Below, in pieces: positions 1-13,072 of a stretch of 64,000 bases of DNA. The notes under the pieces are model-generated. The model had not been told where the DNA came from and searched no databases. It worked only from the letters and a program-made list of their open reading frames with translations. The DNA is taken from contig CM066737.1 of the NCBI GenBank assembly GCA_033961575.1, positions 87,664,271 to 87,728,270 of the forward strand, given 5' to 3'. Numbering within the stretch: the first letter of the stretch is position 1; each line of letters begins with the position of its first letter. The DNA is from Aselliscus stoliczkanus. Lineage: Eukaryota > Chordata > Mammalia > Chiroptera > Hipposideridae. Position numbers and translations under genes: made by a program.

Positions 1-486
1 ATATATTTAATGCTGTATCATGGAACCTTTAAAATTCATGCTATAGAGGTATGTGTATTGCCATGTTGTAAAGATAGCCCTGATATATGGTTCGTTAAAA
101 GGGAAAGTTGAAAATAGTATATAAAACATAATTATACAACATATATTATATACATAAATATATACTTATGTGTGTATGCATGTTTATATATGTGCAACTA
201 CACTCATATATTACCAATAATACCATATACTTACAGAGTGTGTGTTTTCTGTTCTAAGTTAGATATTTGAGTGGTATATACCCACTTATGTACCCACTCC
301 CCTATTCCCATGCTCATAACTAGGATTCAAAATCATGATGCACACTATGAGTATATATACTCGTTTAAGAGTCAATGCAAGAAATGCATCCACTTCGCAT
401 TGTATCATTGCTGAGAGGAAAGGGGAGCTGCCTTACCTCTCATCTACTATTTAAGTAAAGTGGAATTTTTATTTTAAAATATCTAT

Positions 487-591
487 GGGGCCGGCCAAGT
501 AGTGCAGTGGTAAAACACTGGCTTGGAAAGCCAGCGGCCCCAGTTCGGGTCCCCATGTGAGGGCCAGTGACATTGCCCTCAAAAAAAAAAA
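487..591 (+). mobile_element. Short tRNA-derived SINE
   Basis: Starts ggggccggccaagtagtgca and has a box B of the form gttcgggtcccc. It ends with agtgacattgccctc and an oligo(A) tail. It matches the other monomers in this window. Confidence 0.9.
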
Positions 592-1172
592 TTTCTATGA
601 AGATTAACAAATTAAATGTCATGATTATATGTGTGAATCATGAGCATAAAAAATACTATAGCTACCTTTTTCAGGGGTACAAAGAGGCAGGGAAATTAGT
701 ATTAATGATTTAACAAACATTTCTTGAGGACAATTTCAGTTGCAGCATGCTGCAGGAAGAGGATGAAAGAAAAACAATTACTACAATATGTAGTCTTTTC
801 CCAGAAATTTTAAAATCTGTTTTTCTTGGTTTTGACTATTATAACCTTTATTTTCTTATTGTTCTCCAAAATTTATCTCCCAATAAAATAAACATAATAG
901 TACTTCCATTTTCATGAAAGGCAGTTCCACGTTTTTATCACACCTGCCTTTAAATCTTCATTGGCTTTCTACTTTCTCTCACTGCCTGACATTAAATTAA
1001 GAAGCCTCCTGTTATCTGTGGTTGAATTACATTTCATCCCTAATAATTTTTTTTTCCCTAGACTTTAAGAACATTTGGACATGAAATTTTTTTACCAGTT
1101 TTATTAATTTAACGAGAGAAAAAAATAAAATGTTAAGATAATTTCATGTGCTGTGTGTTTTATCTGTTTTGG

Positions 1173-1290
1173 TTTTTTTTTTTTTTTCTTTTTTTTTGAG
1201 GGCAGTGTCACTTGCCCTCATATGTGAGATCTGAACTGGGGCTGCTGGCGTCCCATGCCAGCACTTAACCACTGCGCCACTCGGCTGGCC
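1173..1290 (-). mobile_element. Short tRNA-derived SINE inserted in an L1 3' end
   Basis: A poly-T tract, then gagggcagtgtcacttgccc, ending actgcgccactcggctggcc. This is the reverse complement of the monomeric SINE. L1-like antisense sequence follows at 1300-1480. Confidence 0.9.
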
Positions 1291-1299
1291 ATGTTTTTT

Positions 1300-1480
1300 T
1301 TTTTTTAAAATGAGATACAATTACATATATCTATGAAAGTTTAAGGTGTGCAATGTGTTGATTTGTTATATTTATACATTGCAATGCAATTACCATTGTA
1401 GTCTTAGCTAAGATTCCCATCACATCATTTAATTATCTTCTCCTATTTTTGTGGTGAGATTTCCAGAAGTTATTCATCTT
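1300..1480 (-). mobile_element. L1 3'-end fragment, antisense
   Basis: Contains gtttaaggtgtgcaatgtgt and the following pattern of temperature-stable L1 tail motifs (attaccattgtagtcttagc). A SINE adjoins it on the left. Confidence 0.5.
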
Positions 1481-2315
1481 CCAAATGCAAGTTTGTACCC
1501 TTTGACTGACATCTTCCCAACTCCCCCACCCATGCACTGCTTTTCACTAAATTTGAATTGTGTATTATGGAATCATTAAATTTGAAGAACGAGTCAGTCT
1601 GAAGACATTCTTCTGAGTAATACCCAGCCACACACACCACACCATGAAGTTCATGCAACATATAACTGTAGAAACACAAAAGGCCTAACCAGGACATCAG
1701 ACTAAACATTTACCAATCTCTCCTAGCACACCTAACAATATTAATCACTCCTATTTTTTGTCATTCTCTTACATCCTTGTAGGACTTATACCTTTTAACT
1801 TTTTCAGAAAACTCTCTTTTTTTTTCCTAGTGACTTTGACACATATTTCTTAGTGTGTTAGGCTTTTCTGTGGTGATTTCATTATTACAAATGTCTTCAT
1901 GGTCCTTGATGTTCATTTCAGTATATTTGTTTTATCTGTAACATTTTTGATGAAATGAATAGCATACCCAAACTTTAATTTAAAAAAATGTTTGATTTCC
2001 ATTGTTGACAGTGGGGAGTGGGTCAGGAGACCCAGACCATTTATTTATTAGATTTCTTCAGAGCAATGACAAGGTAGATGATTTTATGGTGATTGGTCAA
2101 ATTTGTACCTTTTCACAATAAGTGAAAGGCTCTGATTACTTTTTGGTTATGGGTTAGGAAAATACACTGTAACTATGGTTGTGAGAGAAGGAGGTAGAGA
2201 GAGAAAGAGACAGAGATTACATGCTTATTTTGTTCCCATTCGATAGGGGAAACCAGCTTTAGCAGCTGCTCTTTAATTTCACGGTATTAAAATGTCCTAA
2301 ATATACCATGCACAC

Positions 2316-2370
2316 ACATACTCCCACCCACCCACACCCACACCCACACCCACACCCACACCCACACCCA
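2316..2370 (+). repeat. (CCACAC)n hexanucleotide repeat
   Basis: About seven tandem copies of ccacac, starting from a looser cccaccca run. Confidence 0.9.
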
Positions 2371-4479
2371 TATACATGTGGGCAGTCACAATTGCTAATC
2401 AGTCTGACTGGCTTTGGCCTCTAACTCTGCTTCTCTTACTTACAGATTGTGTGAATTAGGATATATTACTGTAATTTTACTCTTTTAAAAAAGTGGCTTA
2501 AGAACATTTCTTGCCTCATAACAAGAACTAAGATTTCACTGAGCTAGCAGGTGTAAATATGATCACAGAATATACCTGGTAGACATTTTATTATGCATGG
2601 CAGATTTTTATAGCAACTTTTTATAAAGGTGGGTCTTTGTTGTCTCTGTAGTTATTGGAATCCATTAGTTTTAATGGAGTATTACAAAATTTTAAGAGCT
2701 AGAAAGAAGCAAAGGAAATACCTAGTGCTTATGTAATTCTTTCATTTCAGCTTTAATTATGAGATTACTGAATTGCATTCAAATGAGATATGGGAAGAAA
2801 GATAGTTTACAGATCAATTCCTCAGGTCTTTTTATTTATATTTCTTTTTTTGTTATGGAATTAATGTGCTTCCTATGGAAATTTGCATCTTTCAATACCC
2901 TCTTTTAGCTTCTTTAAATAAATTATATTATCTCCAAATGATATAACACCATACAGCCACTAAGAACTAAGTTATAAAAGAAAACTTAATGACATTGGGA
3001 AATGTTTACAATATAATGCATTCATAAAAATGTGGATGGGAGAACATTATAACTCGTTTTGAAAAAACAAGCTATATTTGTGTGGTTACATCTATATATG
3101 CATTTACAACAAAGGCAATGAAATGCAGAACATTTTACACTAAATTGTTTTACATAGGAAAGTTGTTTTGTTTTTTTTAAAGTTTGTTGGGGCAACAGTG
3201 GTTAGTAAAGTGACATAGGTTTCAAGTGTACAGTTCTATAATACATCATTATATATGGAAGGTTTTAATTCTTGGAATTTTTTATTTTCTTCTTATTTTC
3301 TTCAATTAATTTATATGTTTTAAATATATATGTGAATGTTTTTAATTTTTAGTAACAAAAATCCTCTCTCACATACATGTTTAACTTTCAAGAAATGAAA
3401 TGGAGGAAAAGGAAGTAATTAGTGATATTATCTTCAAAAGTCACAATTCAGTAAACAAAAGTGAAAACAAGAAATTAGACTTTAGTTGAGGATAATGTAT
3501 CAATGCTAGCAAAATGGTAAATAGTACACTATATAATAAAGTTCCCTATTTTAAAATGTAACCAGAGGATATTTCAGCCTAATACATGTGTGACTGTGTT
3601 GTTAGTCAGTTTTTTAAAAGACTTGGTTAACATTGCTGACCACTGAAGGATGTTGAGTTTCAACTGAACACAGAATGATAGGTCAGAGCAGATTCCTGAA
3701 GATAAAAGGATATAACAGTCATCAGAGTTCATAAGACCCAAAGAGCTCATGAAGTGTGCATAATAGTGTCCATTACTCCATTAACATAATATTAAAAATG
3801 TTTTTGTATGCACATATATTTGTTCTAGGGTTAAGGATTCCCAATTTTCATCATATTCTCAAAGGAGTTCATTGTCCCCAAATATAATAGTAAGGAACCC
3901 CTGACACAAAAAGATATGGTGAGATTATGAGAATTTAGGAAGCCAGGCCAGTTTTCCTTTCTATGGTACATCAAATAATGGCTTCATGTTATGTTAACCA
4001 TATCTAAAACCTGGTAGATTGAGAAGCAAGAATAATTATTTATGTTTCAACTACAAGTTGTGTATTCATGGAAGGAAAGGAACAAGTGACACATGAATTT
4101 AGCCCTTCTGGGCACAGGCAGTGAAAGGAATTCTATTGATCCAGCAAATTCTATTGATCCAGAAGATACAGTCTCCTTATGTATTAGAAGAATTCCTCAT
4201 GTTTTGTAACATGTTTGCATCCCTTTTACATTCTTTGTTTCATTTTGTCTGCCAATGAATTTGTGAGATACTAGATGGACTTTAATTCTATAAACAAAGA
4301 ATATGTTGAATGATTTGCCCATAGCTGCTGTTAGAAAGCAATAGCAATGGGACTCAACCCCAGTTTTTGAATTCCTAGGCTTTTAACCATTGTTTTAGCC
4401 TAAGACTCTTCCCAAGTGTTGATCTTAGTGTTCTTAGATAATATTTGTAATGATAAATAATAAAAGAAATGATAATGCT

Positions 4480-4695
4480 GATTAAACAAATGGTTCTATG
4501 CCAAGCATTACTGTAAACCCTCTTCATGTATTAACTCAATCTTTGTAACAACCCAGTGAAGCAGATTCTATTACTATATTGATTTTACACACGAGGAAAT
4601 TGATACACAGACAGGTTAAGCAATCTGCCCATAGTCATGCAGATGAAAAGTGGTTGAGCGAGAATCTCAGCTACACACCCCTATGCTAAACTGAC
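4480..4695 (+). mobile_element. MIR-type SINE
   Basis: Typical MIR order: ccaagcattactgtaaaccc, tgtattaactcaatctttgt, ttttacacacgaggaaattg and caggttaagcaatctgccca. Confidence 0.8.
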
Positions 4696-4849
4696 ACAAG
4701 AGAGAGCTATAGTTCATGAACAAAGGTTATGTTTTCACATCCATACTTAAACACATTCATTGTTATTTACTAAAAGTGAATGAAATATACAAACAATTTA
4801 ATGATAGGAATTACAAATCAGGCAACCTCAAAGTAAAGAGGTGAAGAGA

Positions 4850-4975
4850 ACTTACTCTGGGTAGTGAACACACAATGTGATATATAGATGATGTATTACA
4901 GAATTGAACACCTGGAATCTTTGTAACTTTGCTAACAATTGTCACCCCAATAAACTTTAATTGAAAAAAAAAAAA
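4850..4975 (+). mobile_element. L1-type 3' end with poly(A)
   Basis: Ends gtcaccccaataaactttaa followed by an A-run, preceded by tatatagatgatgtattaca. This is a common L1-type 3' terminus in mammals. Confidence 0.6.
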
Positions 4976-5092
4976 GAAGGATGAGGGTTGGGCAACTGGT
5001 AATGGTGATCAATAATTTCTACTGAATCTCCAATCTATTGACTTCAGTACTCTTTTTTCCTTGCGAGAGATTCAGATGATATTATCGTACTA

Positions 5093-5173
5093 TTTGGTTG
5101 TCGGAAAAGTCATGACGCATTTTTGCAATGAAAAACATAGAAAAAATATGTCATGACTTCTCTGACAACCCAA
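5093..5173. mobile_element. 81-bp palindromic mariner-like MITE
   Basis: Left end tttggttgtcggaaaagtca and right end, inverted, ttgggttgtcagagaagtca. TA on both sides (5091-5092 and 5174-5175). Most of its length is inverted repeat, so it could fold into a hairpin. A second copy lies at 56384. Confidence 0.85.
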
Positions 5174-5186
5174 TATTTACTTAGTT

Positions 5187-5244
5187 GAGAGAGAGGAGAG
5201 GGAGGGAAGGGGAAGGAAGGGGAGTGGAGGCGGGGGAGAGGAGG

Positions 5245-5298
<54 letters not shown>

Positions 5299-5308
5299 GG
5301 GGGAGAGG
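5187..5308 (+). repeat. Purine-rich tract with (GA)n core
   Basis: About 122 bases almost free of pyrimidines on the plus strand (only single T and C near 5225-5231), ending in about 49 bp of pure GA (5247-5295). G-runs at 5230-5245 could also form four-stranded DNA. It directly follows the MITE at 5093-5173. Confidence 0.92.
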
Positions 5309-6391
5309 ATTGTTTTAAAGATTGTAATTTATAACCAGCTTGTGGAAAAATGGTGTATTACATTCCTATTTAGCACACTGATTGTAATAAGATAATATAT
5401 CCTTTCTAAAAGTGTCCATTTGATGCGTAAGTGAACCAATTCAAATTTTCATCATTTTGTTGATAACAGCATCAGTGGCCTTAATGATAATGCTTTTTGA
5501 GTAACAGCAATTAACTAAATGTGGTAAACAGAGCAATTGAGCATTAAATTTGAAATCAGAATATTTGGCACTGAGGATGCTATAAGTACATATTAAAATG
5601 ATTGTTGATTATTTAAAGATTTATTAAGTTGATGAAGAACATTAACATGTATTTTATTCTGTGCTATTTATGATGCTGGTTTCAAACCTACTTGAGCCAC
5701 AAAAAAATGTATCAACTCAGTAAATAATGAGTTGGAGTTTTGATCAAGGAATTCATATAGACTTTTATTACAGAGTGAGGATGGGTCTTCGTTTCTGTTA
5801 ATCTCTCAACCCCCACTCTCCACAATTTGTCACGTTGATACAACAGGCTTCCCTCAGCAGCTCTTGGAAACATTGTTTCCTTGTCCATAGCCAAGTGCTA
5901 GGATCCTAGTATACCTTTCCCCAAATATCAAACAAAGGGTGTGTGCTTCTCTCTGATTGGAACCTCTTAGGTCATATACCTGCCCTGAGACCATCACTGT
6001 AGCAAAGAGAATAATTATTCGAGTTGGCTTGCACAAAAACCAAGCTCACATGTAGAACTGAGGGTCAGATGGATCCTATTTCAATCAGTTGAAATGGGGT
6101 GTGCAATTTCAGTGTCTACTACAGTCCTCCTCTTGGAATAATCAACATTGTGACACACCCTGCTTACTCAGTTTCAAAAATGCCCAGATAACATCCCTAA
6201 AAAGACAAAGTCTAGAACATTTTCCATTGAGGACATTCAGTTTCAAGGTCAGGATATTGGGTTGATCTGCAGTCCCTTTCAATTGTTCTGTGATGCAGTG
6301 CTTCCTCATCCAGTGGGCTATGATTAAATGAAAGATCCAAGTCCAGTATCTCTAAATAAAAAGTTAAAGGAGAACAGGATGTTCTGATTAA

Positions 6392-6392
<1 letters not shown>

Positions 6393-6432
<40 letters not shown>

Positions 6433-6445
6433 TGTATGTTTGTGT
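6393..6445 (+). repeat. (TG)n microsatellite
   Basis: Pure TG for about 32 bp, then imperfect with tgtatg units. Confidence 0.95.
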
Positions 6446-8971
6446 CTACTGGAAACAAACATATATCCTGCATTGTCAGGGAGTTCCTGGCTTTTTGTCC
6501 TTCTGTTCATTAAAAGTTTTGCTTAATAGTGGTTTTCATGATTATATCTGAGATTGACAATGGGGAGAATGCCACCTCTGGGGATTGTGCCACTTTGATC
6601 TTCTATGTATTGCATTGTTTCAGGGTTCTGGTGTTTACCCTAGGGTCGCATAATGAGGTATTTTAAAAGCAAGGTAATTCTTTGGAAATTTCTTTACAGT
6701 TTGTAGACCTTGAGTATTTTTTCCCTCTCAATTCTGTGACCTAGTAACTAGAGTCCTCTGGTCTCATTCTAGTCTCCAAATGAGAGCCCATCCTTCTTCT
6801 TTAATAGGTCTCTGTGCTTTACGCCTTCCCTAACTGAGGCAATCTGCAGTGAAGTTTTCGGATAGGAGGCAATGCCACTTTACGTTTTGATCGTCGATTA
6901 CATGTAAGCTCTTTCTTTGTGACAGACAGGAGTGAGCATCTACTTTATCAGAAAAATGCTTTAGGGAACCCCAATAGTTGGAATTTTGGGTTTTTTTAAG
7001 TACTTAAGTCTTAAATTCTTGCCCTCCTACCTTTACTCATTAGATCTAGAATTTTTAAAAAGGCTTTTCCAATCCTATCAGGTTCCAAATTACCAGCCTC
7101 TCAAGCCATTTACATTATAAGCCACAGGTAGCAAAGGTCTTTTCAAACAAGCCGTGTTTTCTTTTTTCTGTGCTTCAGACAGGAAACCTTTAGCATGAGC
7201 TTTTTTTCTCCTTGGTATAAAGAGGCCAGTAAATGCCAACATCTTTCTTTCTACCAAGTCCCTGACTAGCGTTGGTAGGCATAAGGGATGTGTCTCCAAA
7301 TAAAATAGGCCATTGTTTAATCAGCTGTTTTCTTAACCACATAACAACTATTACCCTGAGGCAGGAAGGCCCTTCTCACCCTTGCTTGTCATCTCTGACT
7401 TAATTCAGCTTATTCCACATTTTAGGATCTGTTACTTTCAACACTCCACTCCCTGATATCAAATTCCATATAAATTAAAATAGTGTTTGTTACAATAATG
7501 GAAAACTCATGAATAAAGTTTATGTGTTAAACCGTTCTGTGAAAAATAATTGCATTTTAACATGTATCAGTGTCATAAGCTAATTAAGGAAAGACTAAGA
7601 ATGTAATTTGAGGCATTAGTCATCTTATTGATTTGAATTGGCCCCCACCTTCTCTCATACCCCAAACTGTACCCAAGGCATATTAGATACAATTTTTTGT
7701 AAATTGTGTAGTCACTGTTAGATTTCTTCCTCATATTAATGGGTGATTCTTTTAAAGACAATTCATGCTAAAATTCTCTCCCTATCACATATATACCTGA
7801 AACTAGAAAGTATGTTTTTTTTTAATAAGTCTACGCGTAATTGGGTGTTTTAGTATTTATATTAGGAGAAAGTATTTCTCTTTATCATAAGGGAGCCATA
7901 TAAATGAAAAATAATGTTACAATTTTAATATTTTCCCCTCAGTTGTACTGAAATTCATTATAAATAATTGAGTTAGTACATTTTTCATATTTACAGAATT
8001 CTCGTGTTTTAAAATATAAATAATCACCTAGATTCTCTCAGTTGAGTAAGTTATTTTTAGGTAATATTTTTGCAAATACATTTGTAGAACATTTAGTCTA
8101 TTCCAGCAGTGAATTAGATTATACCACCTTTTAATTTTTGTATTTGTATTAAATAAAAATACATTTGCTTTGCATAGAGCCATGTTTGTGCTTTGTTTTC
8201 TTAAAATAATAAAATTTCCAAATAATTCTACCCCAATAAGACACATACATCAATACAGAAAACACCAATATTGGCGTAGTCATGTGGAACACATTTTCTT
8301 CCATGAAACACTTCTTGTGATTATACTTTGGGGATTATTGACTTGTATAACAGAAAATTCCAGAGGAATGGTCAGAATTTAATCCAGATATTCACATCAT
8401 CATTGCACTGCAGCTCCATTTCTCTCTGATTCTTTTGGTTCTGTTCTACTTCACTACCTCTGTCAAGTAGTTGATTTCATTTTCCAGGATGGTTTTGTCA
8501 TAATAGCAAGATGGCTACCAGAATCTTCAGTGCTTCTTTTCTTCTTTATGTCCAAGGGAAAAAGAATTATTCTCAGTAATCATATAAAAAGCCTGGGCAC
8601 TCTTTTGATTGGAGCATGTCAGGTCACCTGTCTGTGATTATTATACTGTGGCCAGCAGAAAACCTATATGTGGGTTTATATTACATGTCCCTGAGCCAAT
8701 CACTGTGGCAGTGAGGATTCACTTAAACCAATCAAGGCACATCCCTGGATTAGGGTTGAGATTAATCCCACCCAAACCACAAGGCTTCTACATAAGGTGA
8801 GATAGATCGAATACATTTTGGGAATTATTTTTTGGTAATCTTTGAGTGATTTTGTTTTGCCATGGTTTGATCACATAAATCTTTAATGGAATAAGAGGTA
8901 TCATGTGGCAATGTTCTAATGTGTATATATATTATTTGTGTTTATATGTGTGGATGTGCATTGGAATATAT

Positions 8972-9022
<51 letters not shown>
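8972..9022 (+). repeat. (AT)n microsatellite
   Basis: About 50 bp of alternating AT followed by a T-run. The Tyr-Ile run in the open frame across it is an artefact. Confidence 0.95.
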
Positions 9023-9030
<8 letters not shown>

Positions 9031-10789
9031 TTTCATTGGTTCAAGCAAAGTGTGTTAGTTTTCCTTGGAAAATATTTTTCATACCCACTGAATTTTTTTA
9101 TTGTATAGAGATTATAATTGGATGCTTTTCAAAGAGGCTTCCGCACACCAGTCAAAGTCATGCTTAGTGTAGGTTGGGTTATCACTGATGAGTCAAGTGT
9201 TTCTAGAGCAATACTTGAGGCTCTGTCCCACAGCTAGATATCAACATTTAGAAAACGCTTATTGAGTACCTGTTATGAGCAAAGTGCTCTGCTCGGTGCT
9301 CTTGTGTATATGAAGATAAATATATGTCATGAAACAATGACAAATTGGCTTTGAGAATGTGTTTATTTCCCATATCATTGCATTTTTCTTTTCTGTCGTT
9401 TTTCATTTTATCATAGGACAATCTTGTTTTTTAAGAATAAAGAACATAATGATACATGAGCTCACTTGAGTTAGTTTCATACTCTACAGCTTATATAAGA
9501 ACATAAGCATATAAGAAGTCAATGCATACATTTACATAGTTTAGATTGTTATTAAATTTGCATTTTTATATTTTCTTCTCACAGATGGCTGGCCTTCAAT
9601 ACACACTAGAATTTACAAAAACAAACAAGAGAGTATAATAAGCTGAGTGAAATGAAGCTATTTATCTGGATAGATTACTTTGTAAAGTACAATTATAGAG
9701 GAATCTTCTGGGTCAATCTGATGTATGATTTCAAATTTTTCCAAATAAGTTTTATTGACTTATGCATTTAGTAGAAAATAAGTAATTACCAGATAATATC
9801 TATATTTGCACATAAATTATGATGGTACTTGTATCATGCAGTAAAAAATGTATCTCTAGAAATTTCCAAGCAATCTCTTTATTAACAATAATAGCATTGT
9901 AAACGCAGTATGATTTCCTCTTTTGTTTTAAAATGATATATTTATGTAACATATGATATGTTGATGCAGCATATTTATATAGTGTAGGATATGAAGATAA
10001 ATAAGAACCTAGTGAACTGTGTCTCTCTGTATGTGTATCTATGTGTAGAAATGTAAATTTAAAAATTGAAGTTATGGTTAATTGAAATAAGAAATTAAGT
10101 TTGATGAAAAAAATTTGATATCTGGTAATTGAGAAATGTATAAGAGCCAGACATAATTCACTGAATAGTGGAGCGATACTGGCTATTCAGAACATTCTAC
10201 AGACATCTAAAGAGAGTTTTAGAAAGAACTGAAGAGAAAGAGATAACTATCTTACAATGACTTATCTATGAGTAGTGCTGATACTGGGTTATTAACCATA
10301 TTGAATATACCTATCCACTTGTAGCTGAGGAGACTTTCTTAAATTATTTCTATACATGTACCTCCATCGACACTGGCAGATCTTTGCAATACTCTGTTTT
10401 GGCTAAGTCAAGAAAACCTAAGGAAATCTTGCAGAATGCTTGTACATACATTTCCGCCCCACATTCATCCATCCCCATCCCCTCTGTTTCTGAGAAACAT
10501 GTGTCTGAACATAATGCTTTTGAACTTGACAGAATCTGTTTAAATTAATACCACGTTCACTACTGTAGTAACAGAGAAGCCTATGGTTTTGCAACTTTTT
10601 GCAAATCATTTGAAGAAGAAAAATCTGACAAGGTACCATTATGAACCCTCAGTGAAAAGTAAAAGTATTTGTTTCATTTCAAGTAATTCCTTATAACTTC
10701 TCAGGCAGTGGTTTTATCTTGCTTACTTTCTTGAAATTCGCAATAGACCAAGGGTTTCAAAATGGTCACGTATGCATGTTATCACTGTT

Positions 10790-10985
10790 AATTGCTGTTA
10801 CAATCATTTTGTTACCATTCATTGTACACTCACTATGTGGCAAGAGCATGTGCCAGTTGCTTTGAAGACAGTGTTTATATTTACCACCAATTGATCTTCT
10901 CACTTTATAGATAAAGTTCAGTAATTTGCTGAAAGCCACCAAGCTACTAAGTGGCAGAGTAAAATGGTGTTCAGGCATCTTAGAT
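10790..10985 (+). mobile_element. MIR-type SINE
   Basis: Contains cattgtacactcactatgtg, cactttatagataaagttca and ccaccaagctactaagtggc, as in MIR elements. Confidence 0.7.
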
Positions 10986-11840
10986 TCCTGAGCATTTGAT
11001 TTTGAAATGACACCTTCTCGCCTTTCTGTTGAAATTTATTTTTACCTTATAAAGGTCCTTTAAAACTTACATAATAATGTAGTCTGTGAAGGTTAAGCAC
11101 TGATAGCTCAATCCATCATGTATTTATTGATGATCTAATTTGTGTTAACTACTAGGTGTTATTTGACTTGTCCTTGGGGTTCATATGGACTAGAAGAGGA
11201 GACACTCTAATAGCTGCTTTCGGGCACAGTAGTCAAGAATTAATCAGTGTTCACGCAAATTCTCTGAGAGTCCAAACCGTAGCTTCCTAACTCTTGACTT
11301 AGTAGGTGATGATGAGCCCTGATAGGTAAATATGGTTTTCATAGGGGATCTTTCCATAGAAAGAGCACTGTACTTTATGAAACCACATGAGAAAGAACCA
11401 TGGATCTTCAGTTTACTTTGCGAATGACCTGTAGGGTATATGGTGATAGGGGAAGAGTAGGCGAGGCAACTGGAAAGGAAAGTTGAGGACAAATTGTGGA
11501 GGCCACTGACCAGTTTTGAAAATGGAGCTCAGTTTCCAACCCAGGCATTTAAGGAGCAAAATTTGGAAGCATGTTGGCATTAGAAAGATGGACATAAAGT
11601 GCCATTCTGGAAGTTGGAAGTGTCAATGGCACGTCTAGGTGGAGCTGTCTGACTCTATTTGGAAACCAGGGTTTATTCTCAAGGCATGAGTTAAGACTAG
11701 TGACGCAGATATATGAGTACAATGTAGGGGCTGGGGTGGAAGGAGACAACAGCAATCCATAAGAGTATATGAGGTTTTACAAAGGGAAAAAGGTACAATG
11801 AAGTTTGATGAGGTTCAGGAAAGAATATTTGGGATAATAT

Positions 11841-12057
11841 ATACAGAGGTTGCCAAAACAAAGGTATAAACATTTTAAGAAAGGAAAGATCTGTATTAAA
11901 ATTGTAATACAATGAATGACGCTAGCATTCATTTGATCAACACCATCTTTTGAGTGAACATCATACTACACATTGGTACTTTAATTCAATTCAACTTTGA
12001 AAAGTAGTACATAGATAACATCTCTTAAAATGTGTACGTTTTTTGGCATCCCCAGTA
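11841..12057. mobile_element. Tc1/mariner-like MITE (diverged copy)
   Basis: Left arm: gaggttgccaaaacaaaggt, then acattttaagaaaggaaaga. Right arm: atgtgtacgttttttggcat, ccccag. It has the same ends as the elements at 18398 and 59807, with a longer middle that I do not recognise. Confidence 0.7.
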
Positions 12058-12285
12058 TACACATGTATACACACGTGCACACACACACATATCCAAGCAA
12101 ACTAGAAGGAACCAGAGTGGGTGGGGATATAGGTGTGATTATACAACTTCCTCTTCAGAGTACTACTACAACATATTTTTCAGAAAAAGGCTTTGAAGAA
12201 TGTGGTCCTTTTCAACAGTGTCAAATGCTGTCATGGAATTGCAGAGACTACAGATGGGGGAGAGGCACCTGGATCTGCTATTTTA

Positions 12286-13072
12286 TTTTATTTTATTTTA
12301 TTTTTATATATATATATATATTTTTTATTTTTTTTAATTAGTTTCAGGTGTACAACACAGTGCAATAGTTATACATTTTACCCCTCAAAGTGACAACCCC
12401 CCACCCCCAATATACCACCCCACTCCCCCCCATATCATATATATCTATTACTCTTCCTCTGACTCTCTTCCATAGTATAATCCACATCCCGTGACTATCT
12501 ATATATATTCAATTACAGTAGGTATACCACCTCCGCTTTAGTAATACAGTGCAGTGATCAAACCTCTACTCCATCCATGAAATGGTCTCCCTAACAAGAC
12601 CTATGATTATCTGACATTCCACAGAATATTTACAACATTATTAATTATATTCCCCAAACTGTTTTTCCTATCCCAATAGCAATATTGTAGTTGCCTAAAG
12701 TTATGCACCCCTATGTTCATAGCAGCACAATTTACAATAGCTAAGACTTGGAAACAACCAAAATGCCCGTCAGTAGATGACTGGATTAAGAAACTGTGGT
12801 ATATTTATACAATGGAGTATTACTCCGCTATAAGGAAGAATGAAATCGTGCCATTTGCAATGATATGGATGGACCTAGAGACTATAATGTTGAGTGAAAT
12901 AAGTCAGTCAGAGAAGGACAAATACCATATGATCTCACTCATATGTGGAATCTGAAAAACTGTATGAATGAGCAAAGTAAACAGAAACTGTCTCATAGAT
13001 ATAGAGGAAAAATCAGGGTTGCTAATTAGAGGAATGGGGATGAGGGAGAAGGGGAAGGGATTGGATCTGCTA
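12286..13072 (-). mobile_element. L1 3' end with 5' inversion (twin-priming structure)
   Basis: The 15-bp direct repeat ggatctgctatttta bounds the insert (12271-12285 and 13073-13087). The left part (to about 12690) is the L1 3' UTR in minus orientation, with a T-rich tail at its left edge and the typical ttagtttcaggtgtacaaca. The right part (about 12690-13072) is upstream L1 3'-end sequence in plus orientation (catagcagcacaatttacaa, then gtgaaataagtcagtcagag). The small open frame at 12713-12955 is a known chance frame of L1 ends, not a gene. Confidence 0.88.

Noticed and set aside
2316..2370. Telomere-like or CRISPR-like short repeat
   Set aside because: The unit is ccacac with no spacers, an ordinary microsatellite in a mammalian intron.
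5712..6036. Two overlapping 60-codon minus-strand frames
   Set aside because: Short frames in what looks like an old dispersed repeat, with no protein similarity recognised.
12713..12955. 80-codon open frame resembling a conserved protein (WIKKLWYIYTMEYYSAIRK)
   Set aside because: This is the well-known chance reading frame at L1 3' ends, and the same pattern appears in antisense near 60.7-60.9 kb.
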